DNA from: Neopestalotiopsis rosae
Lineage: Eukaryota > Ascomycota > Sordariomycetes > Amphisphaeriales > Sporocadaceae
Assembly (NCBI GenBank): GCA_023078685.1
Contig: JALGAS010000003.1
Location: forward strand, 2,294,001 to 2,358,000
Reading direction: 5' to 3'
DNA: 64,000 bases
A program made the position numbers and the translations under genes. This document shows positions 22,023 to 31,907 of this stretch, piece by piece. The notes below the pieces were generated by a model. It searched no databases, was not told the origin of the DNA, and was given only the letters and a program-made list of their open reading frames with translations. Position 1 is the stretch's first letter. Each line of letters begins with the position of its first letter.

Positions 22023-23258
22023 CTATAGTTTGGCAATGCCAAAGCCATCCCTCTTGGCTCGTCCGAGCATACTCCTCGATATATCCACCAGACTTGGCGT
22101 ACCTGCAAGAGCCATTGTTCTCGCGAGTTCTCTCTCCAGTATATGCAATACACCTTCCACACCATTCTGTCCATCCCACGCAAGGCCCCAGAGAGCCGTT
22201 CTTCCAATCAAACACAAGTCTGCCCCAAGAGCAAGTGCTTTAAAAACATCACTGCCACGACTGATGCCTCCGTCTAGAATGACGGGGATTCTTCCCCGAA
22301 CTACGTCAACAATCTCGGGAAGCGCCTCCAACGTTGACGAAACCCCGTCGAGCTGGCGCCCGCCATGATTAGAGACGATGATACCGTCCACGCCCGCCTC
22401 GAGCGACCGCTCTGCGTCCTCCGCCGTCAGTATGCCCTTGAGAATGATTTTCATCTTGGTCTGGGCGCGGAGCCAGGGAATGACTTCGGCCCAGTCGAGA
22501 CTGCTGTCCACGAGCGAGTCTGCGTGCTCCTGTACCAATTGTCTGTGCTCGGCGGCCGTCTTGGCTCTGAGCAAGAGGCCCGCCTTGGATATGGCCCCGG
22601 CCCGCCTCGCGGGTGCGTTCGCCATGGCCACTCCGGGAGGCAGCTGCAATGGCTCCCTGCGCTCGTGGAGCCGGTTGCCGAGGATGGGCGTGTCGACGGT
22701 CAAGACCAAGGCTTCATAACCCGCCCGCTCCGCCCTCTGGATCAATGCAGCGGTAAGGTCCCTGGATTTGAGAAAATACAACTGGAACCATGGCGCGGGC
22801 TCATCGGGTCGGCGGTCCGCCAAGGCCTCGGCCACGTCCTCGAGCGTCGTCGTTGCGTTGCTGGACAAGATGACATTGGTTCCCAGCGCAGAGGTGGCGC
22901 GCGCAACATCGAGCTCGCCGTTACCGCCTGCAAGCTTCTGGTACGCACTCGGCGCGATGGCAATGGGGATCTCATAACGCTTGCCAAATATGGTGGTCGC
23001 TGTGCTGATATTGCTCACGTTGCGCAGAGCTCGAGGCCGGATCAGCAGTCTACGTGTTTTGATTAGTATGAGAGACGCTGATGATATCTCATGAAGGCTT
23101 GGGCTCTACTCTTGAAAAGCTGCTTCGTTTCTGCGGACCGTTTGCTCGTCGTCGGCGCCTGTTGTATAGTAGTCCCAGACCTGGCGGGGCAATCGCTTCT
23201 TTGCGATTTCTCGCACGTCGTTGATGGTAATGGGCTCTGATTCACTATGATTGGTCAT
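22023..23258 (-). CDS. FMN-dependent 2-hydroxy-acid oxidase (glycolate-oxidase type), PTS1
   Basis: Exons 23258-23110 and 23049-22023 give 391 residues; the 60-bp intron keeps the frame. The family oxidises L-2-hydroxy acids (glycolate, lactate or longer chains) to 2-oxo acids, and oxidase forms make H2O2. Seen: RNEAAFQELLIRPRALRNVS at the start of the barrel, WFQLYFLKSRD, LTVDTPILGNR, the conserved Lys in KIILKGI, the catalytic-base motif SNHGGRQLDG, and the FMN phosphate site VILDGGISRGSD. The last three residues are AKL, a canonical PTS1, so peroxisomal import is well supported. A second, distinct family member lies at 49811-51200. Substrate cannot be assigned. Confidence 0.93.
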
Positions 23259-24659
23259 CTTGCCAGCTATACCACCTATTAATCAGGGTTTCCAATTTGT
23301 GATCGTTAATGAATGAACATCTCAGATTGTGGCAACATCATCAGTCGTGGAGATACTGATATCTATAGTACTCCCTGCTGACCCGGTACCGGTGAACTAT
23401 ACGGAGGATATTCGTGACTATATGCTAGTAATTTAGGTTGCGCTGCGCTCGGCCGAGGTTACATGCAGGAGTGATATCGTTCATTCTAGAGGCTTACATC
23501 TGGTTGGTTGCGAGATCGGACGCTTCCGGCTGCGGTGCTTACAAGTTATACCAAGTCGGTACCGGTGCTGACCCGGACGACGATAGCATGCTCCACTTCG
23601 CCGGAGCATACCTACGACTCCAGAAGCCTATATGGGAGCAGCTTCCATCGTACAAGTTAGCTCGCGTATGATTACGCTGATCTTGATGATGTTCTCTCAT
23701 ACTGGCATTGTGATTCATGTCGATGAAGATACTTAGCTTGCTATATCATACACAGCTTGTTTCTATTTGGCGGAGAACCTTGTTTTATAGCGAGCAGTAC
23801 AAGTTGTCGGTTCAAGCATCACATGATTTTATAATCCGTAGCCTGCGGCAGTATAGACTCTAGGAGATTGGCGAGATAAATGCCCACTGTTCATTAATGG
23901 TTGTAGTATATCTAGTCCTTTCGGGTCAACTGAACTGCGACAGTCATCCATACGTTCATCAGAACAATAAGATTACAGGGAAGAGGAAGGAAGAATTCAA
24001 GGAGATCTGAGTTAATTTTGTCGTTGCTGGAGTGAGAGACGATGGAGTCGTCATGGTATATACAATACGCCGATGTAGCTGGCTTTACACACAAAGATCG
24101 TTGCATTGTTGTGTACCTTGATGTCAAGTAGCTACAAGCCATCATCCAATCCGAGACAACGACACTGAAAGCGTTCATGAGGGGTCCCCAGCCACGGAGA
24201 AATCGCATGTTTGGTACCGCGAGCAACCGCCAGCCGTTTTGGCTACGAAAAGAGAAAGTCGAAGATCAATGCATGCGTGCCTGATGCAGGGTCTTCAATA
24301 GGCTGAGAGGGGAGGGCGGTGGGTCTCAAGCGCTCAAAATCAAAGAGACGAAGCGCCGCACGCACGGGCCAGACAGTAGAAAATGAATCAGTCGGAGAGT
24401 CTGAGAGTGCCCAAGGCCCCGCCTAAGCCCGCCTAAGGGAAGGAACTGTCCAGATTCTTTTTGCCCCCACCTCGACACAAGAATATTTCTGAAAGATTGA
24501 CTTAACCCCGCCATCAATTCTTCCGTCGCCCAACATCCAGAAAATCAATCATCGCTTCGTGTCCACGGACCTTCTCCTTCTCATTCAAAAAATAAGCCAA
24601 TTTCGATACCCCGTGAAAGTTTTTTCCTCTTTCTCATTTCCCCCTCCAAATCAGTCAAC
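23259..24659. other. Divergent intergenic region, oxidase / eEF1B beta
   Basis: 1.4 kb with no supportable gene. Close to the eEF1B side there is a direct repeat GCCTAAG (24421-24427 and 24431-24437) in a GC-rich block. The leader just before the start (24580-24655) is strongly pyrimidine-rich, common for highly expressed translation genes in fungi. Confidence 0.5.
24421..24437. promoter_or_regulatory. Direct repeat GCCTAAG in the eEF1B beta promoter
   Basis: Two copies of GCCTAAG with a 10-bp period (24421-24427, 24431-24437) lie about 225 bp upstream of the eEF1B beta start inside a GC-rich block. One-helical-turn spacing suggests a protein-binding site, but I do not know a factor for it. 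Confidence 0.3.
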
Positions 24660-25875
24660 ATGGGTTTCACCGACATCCTCTCTGACGCCGTACGTACTTA
24701 AAACAAAACCTCCTCATTCGACTCGCCCTCTCTTTTTGAGTCTCTTCTCTACTCCTCTTGCCAAATGTTTTTGAACTCTTGGTCAAAATGACGACTGACT
24801 CATCTTGCCTCTCCAGGGCCTGACCGTGCTCAACAACTGGCTGCAGACCCGATCCTACATCGTCGCTGCTCCTGCGTAAGTCTCTACTGCCCTCACCGGT
24901 GCCAGCGCGGCAATGCGAAATCTCGAAGAGACGAACGGGCAAAGTCTGGTCAAGCGTCAAGGCTGCTCCTCGTTCCGTCTCCTCGTTCGTTCTCCGCGCG
25001 CGCAACCGTGCGAACCCAACCCAATATGCCCAACCACAAATTTTTTCTACATGATGAGAACAATTGGTCCGTGTTTCCGAGGAGCTTAAGACCCTCCAGA
25101 TGGCGACAGACACAATAGCACTTCGGTGCAACTCTGATTTATTACTCCCAAAACCAATTTCTCTTTCCAATGTTTTGTTCGCCAACCGCGTACTGACTTG
25201 TCCAAAAGCTACGCTCCCACACAGGCCGACGTTGCCACCTTCAAGGCCCTGCAGTCCGCTCCCGACGCTGCCAAGTACCCCCACGCTGCTCGCTGGTACA
25301 AGCACATCGCCACCTTCGAGGATGAGTTCGCTACCCTCTCTGGCGATGCCGCTAAGCCCTACACTGCCTACGGCCCCGAGGTCGCTGAGGTTACCCTGAA
25401 CCCCGCCAAGGCCCCCGCCGAGGATGACGATGATGGTGAGGGTCTCTTCGACTCTGACTCCGAGGAGGAGGACGCCGAGGCCGTCAAGGCCCGTGTCGAG
25501 CGCCTGAAGGCCTACAGAGAGAAGAAGGCTGCCAAGCCCAAGGTTGCCGCCAAGTCCATGGTTACCCTGGATGTTAAGCCCTGGGGTATGTTCTGCTTTC
25601 CTCCCGCTTTACTTGCGCTTGAATGATACTAACCTGCAATTTCAGATGACGAGACTGACCTGGCTGCCATGGAGGAGTGCGTCCGTGGTATCGAGAAGGA
25701 TGGTCTGGTCTGGGGTGGTTCCAAGCTGGTCGCTGTTGGTTTCGGTATCAAGAAGCTGCAGATCAACCTGGTCGTTGAGGACGAGAAGGTCTCCCTTGAC
25801 GAGCTCCAGGAGCAGATCGCCGAGTTCGAGGACTACGTCCAGTCCTCTGATATCGCTGCCATGATGAAGCTGTAA
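24660..25875 (+). CDS. EFB1: Translation elongation factor eEF1B beta (guanine nucleotide exchange)
   Basis: Exons 24660-24689, 24817-24875, 25209-25585 and 25646-25875 give 231 residues, the usual length. The protein reloads eEF1A with GTP in the cytosol. Seen: N-terminal GST-like helical region ([19 protein letters not shown]), the acidic hinge ([18 protein letters not shown]), and the C-terminal exchange domain from [20 protein letters not shown] to AMMKL. The first exon codes only ten residues. Intron 2 is unusually long (333 bp) and hosts the U18 snoRNA, the same host-gene relationship known for yeast EFB1 and snR18. The codons are strongly biased to C-ending forms, fitting very high expression. 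Confidence 0.96.
25045..25143 (+). ncRNA. SNR18: Intronic box C/D snoRNA U18 (snR18)
   Basis: It lies within intron 2 of eEF1B beta. Box C ATGATGA is at 25051-25057 and box D CTGA at 25134-25137. The guide TTGGTCCGTGTTTC (25064-25077) is a perfect complement of the conserved large-subunit rRNA segment GAAACACGGACCAA. With D' read as CCGA (25077-25080), the fifth and sixth upstream bases (T25072, G25071) face the A and C that correspond to yeast A649 and C650, the pair methylated by snR18. Box C' is degenerate (ATGGCGA, 25100-25106). Between C' and D there is a perfect GCAC-TTCG-GTGC tetraloop hairpin (25118-25129). I see no strong terminal stem. In yeast snR18 also sits in an EFB1 intron. Confidence 0.88.
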
Positions 25876-26742
25876 GAAGTTTCTCTGGTGAAAGAGAATG
25901 GTGGAGTCGATGCTCCGCAAGCAAGAATGATGAATGACTTGAGAGACACATGAACTCCTAATGACCACAAGTGGGTGGAAACGATAGCAACCGCTTGGTA
26001 TACTTCAAAGTAGAACAACTTTGGTATGCCCATCAAATGATGAACATAGACAAAAGCCGCAAAAAGCAGGCTACCCACCATCCTCATTCTCTCATGATAC
26101 ATGTGACTCAAAGAAAACCATACATTGATATCGCTGCGGACGAAGAAATGGAAAGCCTGCTGAACATGAGAAGCTCCTTGCGGAATAGAGTGAATGAATG
26201 AGTTTTAACTACATATTCCTAGATAGCGAACGTCCTTGATTACCCAACGATCTCATCTCATGTGCCCACCTGATCATTCGACGCTTTCGGAGCCCCTTGA
26301 TGTCCTCCTTGTGACCCTACCTTGATCAAATGATTGGCTGGAATCCCTATCATCTTCGTGTGTTAGGTATTCCCAATCTAGAGCTCATTCGCACCGCGTC
26401 TCTGTGTTCTTTCCCGGCGGCCCAAGAGGCACAACACCAGGTTTGCAGATAGACTCGCCGCAAGATCTTGCTCTGTGACTGTGGCATTACTCACTGTCAA
26501 ACTGAAACCAGTAAGATGCGAGTACGACATTTGTCAAAAGATTGCTCCAGAGAGCTGTTTGCTCGGCGCCCCGCCTCTGGATAGGATACTGGCCTCAGCA
26601 GCAGATCTCTAGACTGGTATTTTCTCCCTTTTGTCACGTCTGCCCTTCGATTTTGGGAAATAGTATCCCAAAATCGGGGTCTCGCAGCTCCGAAATTACC
26701 GCGACATCGAGCCCTGGGCATCGATATACTGCTGCGGATAAC
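25876..26742. other. 3' region between eEF1B beta and a small minus-strand gene
   Basis: No supportable gene. It contains ATGATGA near 25925 and 26037, but without box D at a suitable distance, so not a snoRNA. A perfect inverted repeat is listed separately at 26648-26676. Confidence 0.5.
26648..26676. repeat. Perfect 11-bp inverted repeat (hairpin)
   Basis: CGATTTTGGGA (26648-26658) and its exact complement TCCCAAAATCG (26666-26676) are separated by seven bases. It lies 67 bp downstream of the stop of the small gene at 26743-26973, so it could be in that gene's 3' untranslated region or in an unrecognised intron of it. It is longer than expected by chance at this spacing; function unknown. 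Confidence 0.6.
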
Positions 26743-26973
26743 TTACAGTGCTTCGTAGTAGATTGCCTCGAGCTCCGAGCGGCCGGCCTTGGTGCCCTTG
26801 TCCCGCGAGACGAAGCGGTCTGGCTTGCGGCGCTCGGCCAGGTGCTGGGGGCTGTCTTTGCTTACCTGCTCGGCGGACTCTGAGTTGTAGGGCGCCTCGA
26901 CAAAGTGGTCCCTCTCGGAGGTGCCGCTGCCGCCTTGGCTCTGCTGAGCTTGGTAGGTTGATAGGGAAGACAT
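26743..26973 (-). CDS. Small hydrophilic protein of unknown function, 76 residues
   Basis: An ATG at 26973 opens a 76-residue frame (MSSLSTYQAQQSQGGSGTSE... ending SELEAIYYEAL). It is hydrophilic and charged, with the segment HLAERRKPDRFVSRDKGTKA that looks conserved rather than random; no domain is recognised. The stop falls inside ACTGTAAGT, which is a perfect fungal splice donor, so the true protein may continue in a further exon downstream (below 26740). I could not find a convincing acceptor. Either the 76-residue form or a longer spliced form could be correct. Confidence 0.5.
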   Translation of the reverse strand: MSSLSTYQAQQSQGGSGTSERDHFVEAPYNSESAEQVSKDSPQHLAERRKPDRFVSRDKGTKAGRSELEAIYYEAL

Positions 26974-28141
26974 GTCTCTTGTTGCTCTTATGTGAATAAA
27001 GCTTAGACTCTAGAGATGGGTTGTCTTTGACCTTAGATTTCTTTTCGAGGCTGACTACGTCTGGATGTGTACTAATTTGTGATACTCCTTACGTAGCTCA
27101 AATTCGTGTGTTTTATCTTGTGTTGGTAAGTTATGAAAACTTTGGTGGTGATGGAGAGGACTTTCTCATTCAACAAGTATCTATCGGCGATGTATTTATA
27201 CCCGCCGCAAAGTCTCGGCAGCCTGGCCATTGACTGCAGCTCTTCCTTGTCCCTGCACGACTTGTTACTTCGCTCAAGGATAACATAGTGGTCGGTTCTG
27301 AGCTTGACAATAAGTTTGTATCCAGAAATTACGACAACTCGACATTGCATACAAAAGACAGTACGGAATCACTTGATCAGTGTCTCATAATCCTTTCTTG
27401 TCGTTGTTATAGGGACAAGAGGATTGTGTCCAGCCAATCAACAGCATGAATATTGGCATGGACCAGCAATTCGAGCCCGGAAAAACGCCGGAGGCTATTT
27501 CCATGCAATAGCTGCTACCACATATTGAATGAAGTAGAAGTACACACTAGGAACTGCACAGTGAGCGATTGAACGTGTATGCAGCATAAGGATGTACGTA
27601 GTGGGCAAGTATTATGAAACCGGCGCCGGCGGTTTCTGCGGTCCGGAGACAAAGAGCCAGCACCCGGGGCGTATTTTTTACGCAGACCGGGATGTAGTGC
27701 CGACGCCCTTCTTGTTTTTTCAACAATGGACACCGAATGGCGGTGCGTCGAAGGGGTTCGAGGTCTCCCCCGTTGAGGAGCCTACTTTCAGTTCCCGTCA
27801 TCTCTAGGTTTGCAATGGCTCGGCGGTGCCCAAGTTGTGTAATGCACTACACTATTCTTCCCAAAACACACACAAAGTTCTGGTGCCAATGAAATTAAAT
27901 TATTCGAGGTAAAGGCGTCAAACTTGACAATAATATATCGGTCGAGCCTGGTTGTCGGAGTGACGAACTATACTAGTCGGGTTAACATGAAATATGGTCG
28001 ACGTCATGATATAGTCACTTATTACAGCAAGATGTGGAATTACATAAATTACAAGAGCAAAATTCATAGATCAATCTCATACTACTCTTTCTTAATCATA
28101 TCTATTCAATACTCACTAATTGATACTATAATTACATCAAA
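26974..28141. other. Divergent intergenic region
   Basis: 1.2 kb with no supportable gene or RNA. 27860-28140 is AT-rich and leads directly into the small gene at 28142. Confidence 0.5.
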
Positions 28142-28513
28142 ATGCTGTCGCGCACTTATCTCAAAACTTCCCGCTGGGCCCCCCTAGCCAGCGCCAACCC
28201 AAGATTGTCTCTACACCAAATCACACCGGTATCATTCCCAACTTCAACACGCCTTTTCGCATCCTCCTCCTCAAAACCAGGCGAGACGGTCGGCGGCACC
28301 AAGACGGACCACACCAAGGAATTCGACCAGCCGTCCCAGAGCCAAAAGTCGGGTGAGCAACACACCCAGCAGCCTGGCGACACGGTGAAAAAGGGCGGGA
28401 GCCAGGGCGCCGGCACGTCTTCGGGCACCAAGACTTCTGGAAGTAAGGATGGTGGTGCTGGTGACAGTCAGCAGGAAAGCGGCCAGCATGTTGGTCCGAT
28501 GGGATCAGGTTGA
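28142..28513 (+). CDS. Small protein with mitochondrial presequence, 123 residues
   Basis: A single exon. The N-terminus (MLSRTYLKTSRWAPLASANP) is rich in Arg, Ser and Leu with no acidic residue, and TRLFASSSS near residue 40 resembles an R-minus-3 cleavage site, so matrix import is likely. The mature part is Gly/Ser/Gln/Lys-rich, disordered and without a domain (KSGEQHTQQPGDTVKKGGSQ, GTSSGTKTSGSKDGGAGDSQ). Proteins of this style are common and unstudied in Sordariomycetes. Function unknown; existence is supported by the clean presequence and codon pattern. Confidence 0.65.
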   Translation: MLSRTYLKTSRWAPLASANPRLSLHQITPVSFPTSTRLFASSSSKPGETVGGTKTDHTKEFDQPSQSQKSGEQHTQQPGDTVKKGGSQGAGTSSGTKTSGSKDGGAGDSQQESGQHVGPMGSG

Positions 28514-28907
28514 GTGTCTCGAGGGCTGTTCGCATTAGAGGACAAACAAAACACTGTAACCTAATATGGGGAATTTGAGGTCGGAAATACGTGTGTATAA
28601 TATCGCATGATTACGTGGCTGGATATTCAGGCCAATTGTACAATGCGTGTCAAATCACTCATCAATATGGTCTTTCTGGCATGACAGTATTCGTATATGG
28701 TTGTTTTCTGTCATTGTGCTAGCAGCAAGTATCTAGTCTGCTGGTTTGTATATACACACAAAAGCGCCCATTATTATCATCGACAACATGTACTCATCAC
28801 CAAGACGCCGCGCATACAACAAAATCCAAGAAAGTAGTAGGTATCGATGCTTGAACACAACAACAACAACAATGCTCCCCCTGCAGCAAACATCTTTGCT
28901 TCAAACT
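28514..28907. other. Convergent 3' intergenic region
   Basis: It lies between the 123-residue protein and the methyltransferase stop. It contains a short CAACAA run near 28857. No gene is supportable. Confidence 0.5.
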
Positions 28908-31907
28908 TTACTGCCTCAAGGTAATGGGAACGAGCTCCTTCTTGACAATGGGCTTTCTCGCAAAGCCGTTGAGCACCCGGAACCCGGCACCACAGCGCCT
29001 GCCCTCCTCAATGACGTCGTGCACGCCGTCGAGGCACATGCCGGCCTCGCGGATGACGGCCGCGTCCAGGAGCCTGCCCTCGCCGGCAACCTTTTCCGTC
29101 TCGCAGCGCAGCAGCCACTTCTCCCAAGCCCAGCTGCCGGCGACGCCCGTGATGGAGGCCGCGTCCTCGGTGCTGCCCTGCACCATGGCCTCGAGCTCGA
29201 GCGAGACTTCGTTGCCGTAGCTGTCCCGGACCACGTTCTTGTTGACGGGCTGCTTCTGGCCCATGGGGAGGCACATCCAGGCGCGGCGCGTCTCCTCGAA
29301 GCCGGCGCGGCTCAGGCGGTTGAGGAACATCTTGGTGGGGTTGGGGTCGTAGCCGAGGGTCTTGAGAGCGAAGCCAAACTCGACCGACTTGGCGAGGCCG
29401 AGCGGGCCGGCGTTGACAATGTCAGAGTCCAGGAGCGTGAACTCGAGGTAGCCGCCGGGCTTGAGAACGCGCATGCACTCGGCCAGGCAGCTCTCCCACT
29501 CGTCTTCGCCGTTCTCACCGATGAACTTGAGGATCGAGTGCAGTTCCCGAGCGGAGACCAGATCAAAGTGGTCATCGGGGAAGGGAAGCTTGGCGAGGCG
29601 GTCGACGGCGACCTGGCGGTGATTGGAAGGACCGCGGATGTTTGAGTTGGACAGCTGGCGGACGGCCTTGGTCGTGACGGTGTACACCTTGGTGTTGGCG
29701 TACATGATGGCGCAGTGCCATGCCCAATCACAAGTTGCCTGGCCACCGAGATCCAAGATCCTCGCACGCTTGCTGGGTCCAGCCATGCGAGAAAGGCGCG
29801 CCAGCCTCTTTGCCAGAGGTGCCGAGAAGAGACGGCCACCGTTGAGTGTCTTCATGGCCTGGACGTGCCAGTTGGCAGTTGACATTTGGCGGAGCGCCTC
29901 TGCCTCCTTCTCCAGCTTGAGCTTCTCCGGGTCATCTACAATCACGTCATCTCCACGAGCGACGTTGGTGCTCATTCTCTTCTTGGCAGATTGAGGGATC
30001 ACAGAAAGCTGGAACTTTCCAAGAAGCTGGTTGCGGTGGGTCTCACGCAAAGACACGCGTTGGGCCTGAAGAGCCTCGAAGCGTGGAAGACGGTGAACAA
30101 AGGAATCATGAGTATGGCTTCTGATGATGTAGTCCTGGAAAGCACGGTAGTAGGCAGACTCCTGGCGACAGAGCTTGGATGGCAGAGATCGCGGGATATC
30201 GTTCTTGACTACAATCTCGGAGAAGCGAACAGTCTTCTTGCCTGTTGCACCAACAGGGGAGGCCTCGACCACGGGACTCTTGATCAATGAAAGATCGTCC
30301 TGGGGCGTCTCTGCGAATACGGCAGACTCGGAGTCATCTTCATTCTCGGGTTCAACGTTGACTCCCTTGAGGTAAGCCTTCTGTGCCATGAGCCAAAGCT
30401 CGGTTCTATCCAGGTTGGACAGAGCTTCCTCTTGCTGCTTCCTGACATACTCGGGATCATAGGCAGTCACGATCTCGGTAGCAACGATCTCTTCCTTTGG
30501 TGACTGTGGTTCAGCCTGAACAGCTGATGAAGTAGGTAGCACTGGGACTTCAGGAATGCGGCGTGCTGTAGGAAGGTCATCCGACTGGCTGTCCTTGACC
30601 TCCACAATCTGTTCCAGGATCACAGGTCTGGCAGTTGGCATACCATCAGATACGGGTCCGCGAGCCTCAATGATATGCTCGCGAACCGAGGCAGGCGAGG
30701 CGTAATCTGCCAGAATGGAAGGAAGCACGGGCATGGAAGGGAGAATGGGCAGTGGAGGTGCCGCCGATTGGTCCACCCAGGGACAACGATAAAACTGCTC
30801 GGCCGTCGTAGAGGTAGGAGGAGCAACATCGTCCGGAGTGATAGTAGGCATGTGCCAAGTGTGTCTGGTTCGAGGCGATAGGCCCGAGAAGAAATTACTG
30901 GGCGATGGAATCTCAAGCCGGGTCAAGTCAGATCGCTGCGAACCCGTGGAGAGTCTCAGCGCGGGTCTTTGCATGGAGCTAAACAGTTGTGTAGACTGTT
31001 GAGACATTTCCTGGGTTGGTAATTGCGAAATTTCAATGACTGGCTCCTGCTGATACTCATCTTCGGCCACATCAGATCCCCCAGAAAGAGCACGTAGAGT
31101 TGCGAGTGCTCCTGGCTGGAGGCGGACGCCGGTCCAATCAGCCTCGGGAACACCCTCACCTGCACCCATGATGGGTGTTGGGGGTGCCGACATGGCGGCC
31201 ATTTGCTCAGAGCTCAAGCTGCCATCCAGAGATGGGGGTGCTGACACGGTGGGGATATCAAGACCTTGCTGTCTCTCCAGGAATGAAATGACGGCTGGAG
31301 ACATCTCGACCCTGGATGGGGGCGTAGGTGGCACTGGAGTCAACATTTTTCTGAGATGGGGTCTTCCGGACCAAGAATCAACACCCTGATCTTCAGACTC
31401 GGGAATCGTCAACTTGGGCAGCGATCTTTGAGATGCCGAGGACTGAGTGGAGGATCTGCGAGATGAAGCTCGGCGAGTGCTGTGTTGGCGCCTCAGCGAT
31501 GTTTTCCTTACTACTGGCATACTCTTGTCTTCGTCACCCGAGGTGTCATATAAATCGTCGAATTCAGTGACATCAGTGAAGGTGCTTGATCTGTTCCATG
31601 GGTTTGAAGATGTCGAAGGAGAATTGCTCTCGTCCGCTGAGATTGTCGAGGGCGATGAAGGTAGTATTGGTGCTGACAGAAAGTGAAAACCGCGCGGTGT
31701 GGGAAAGTGATCACTTCGGGGTGACAACCATGATACGATCTTTTCATTAGACGACTGCGCCAGATTCCTGCGGTTTTCGGATGCAGTTGACTTTCGTAAA
31801 TGCTCTGGCTCCTCCATTATGGTATTAAGTGACCTCCCAGGCCGTCGACCCTGCGATGGGGAGGGAGGTCGATATGTGGTTGAGGGAAGAAGGACTAGGT
31901 CTGACAT
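28908..31907 (-). CDS. Large protein with C-terminal SAM-dependent methyltransferase domain
   Basis: A single exon of 999 residues. The first roughly 600 residues are disordered (Ser/Pro-rich, with repeated PPTP-type and RRSS-type segments and acidic patches such as DDLYDTSGDEDKS). The C-terminal third is a class I (Methyltransf_11-like) fold: motif I ARILDLGGQATCDWAWHC near residue 716, a following acidic/aromatic strand (TKVYTVTTKAV), FPDDHFDLVSARELHSI near 779, and the post-motif CMRVLKPGGYLEFTLLDSDI. Target molecule unknown; small-molecule, protein and lipid substrates are all possible in this superfamily. The long disordered N-terminus suggests a regulatory or scaffold role. Confidence 0.88.
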   Translation of the reverse strand: MSDLVLLPSTTYRPPSPSQGRRPGRSLNTIMEEPEHLRKSTASENRRNLAQSSNEKIVSWLSPRSDHFPTPRGFHFLSAPILPSSPSTISADESNSPSTSSNPWNRSSTFTDVTEFDDLYDTSGDEDKSMPVVRKTSLRRQHSTRRASSRRSSTQSSASQRSLPKLTIPESEDQGVDSWSGRPHLRKMLTPVPPTPPSRVEMSPAVISFLERQQGLDIPTVSAPPSLDGSLSSEQMAAMSAPPTPIMGAGEGVPEADWTGVRLQPGALATLRALSGGSDVAEDEYQQEPVIEISQLPTQEMSQQSTQLFSSMQRPALRLSTGSQRSDLTRLEIPSPSNFFSGLSPRTRHTWHMPTITPDDVAPPTSTTAEQFYRCPWVDQSAAPPLPILPSMPVLPSILADYASPASVREHIIEARGPVSDGMPTARPVILEQIVEVKDSQSDDLPTARRIPEVPVLPTSSAVQAEPQSPKEEIVATEIVTAYDPEYVRKQQEEALSNLDRTELWLMAQKAYLKGVNVEPENEDDSESAVFAETPQDDLSLIKSPVVEASPVGATGKKTVRFSEIVVKNDIPRSLPSKLCRQESAYYRAFQDYIIRSHTHDSFVHRLPRFEALQAQRVSLRETHRNQLLGKFQLSVIPQSAKKRMSTNVARGDDVIVDDPEKLKLEKEAEALRQMSTANWHVQAMKTLNGGRLFSAPLAKRLARLSRMAGPSKRARILDLGGQATCDWAWHCAIMYANTKVYTVTTKAVRQLSNSNIRGPSNHRQVAVDRLAKLPFPDDHFDLVSARELHSILKFIGENGEDEWESCLAECMRVLKPGGYLEFTLLDSDIVNAGPLGLAKSVEFGFALKTLGYDPNPTKMFLNRLSRAGFEETRRAWMCLPMGQKQPVNKNVVRDSYGNEVSLELEAMVQGSTEDAASITGVAGSWAWEKWLLRCETEKVAGEGRLLDAAVIREAGMCLDGVHDVIEEGRRCGAGFRVLNGFARKPIVKKELVPITLRQ

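Noticed and set aside
28746..29645. 299-residue open frame on the plus strand
   Set aside because: It is the antisense shadow of the methyltransferase domain, with Ala/Glu/Val-rich composition and no recognisable fold.
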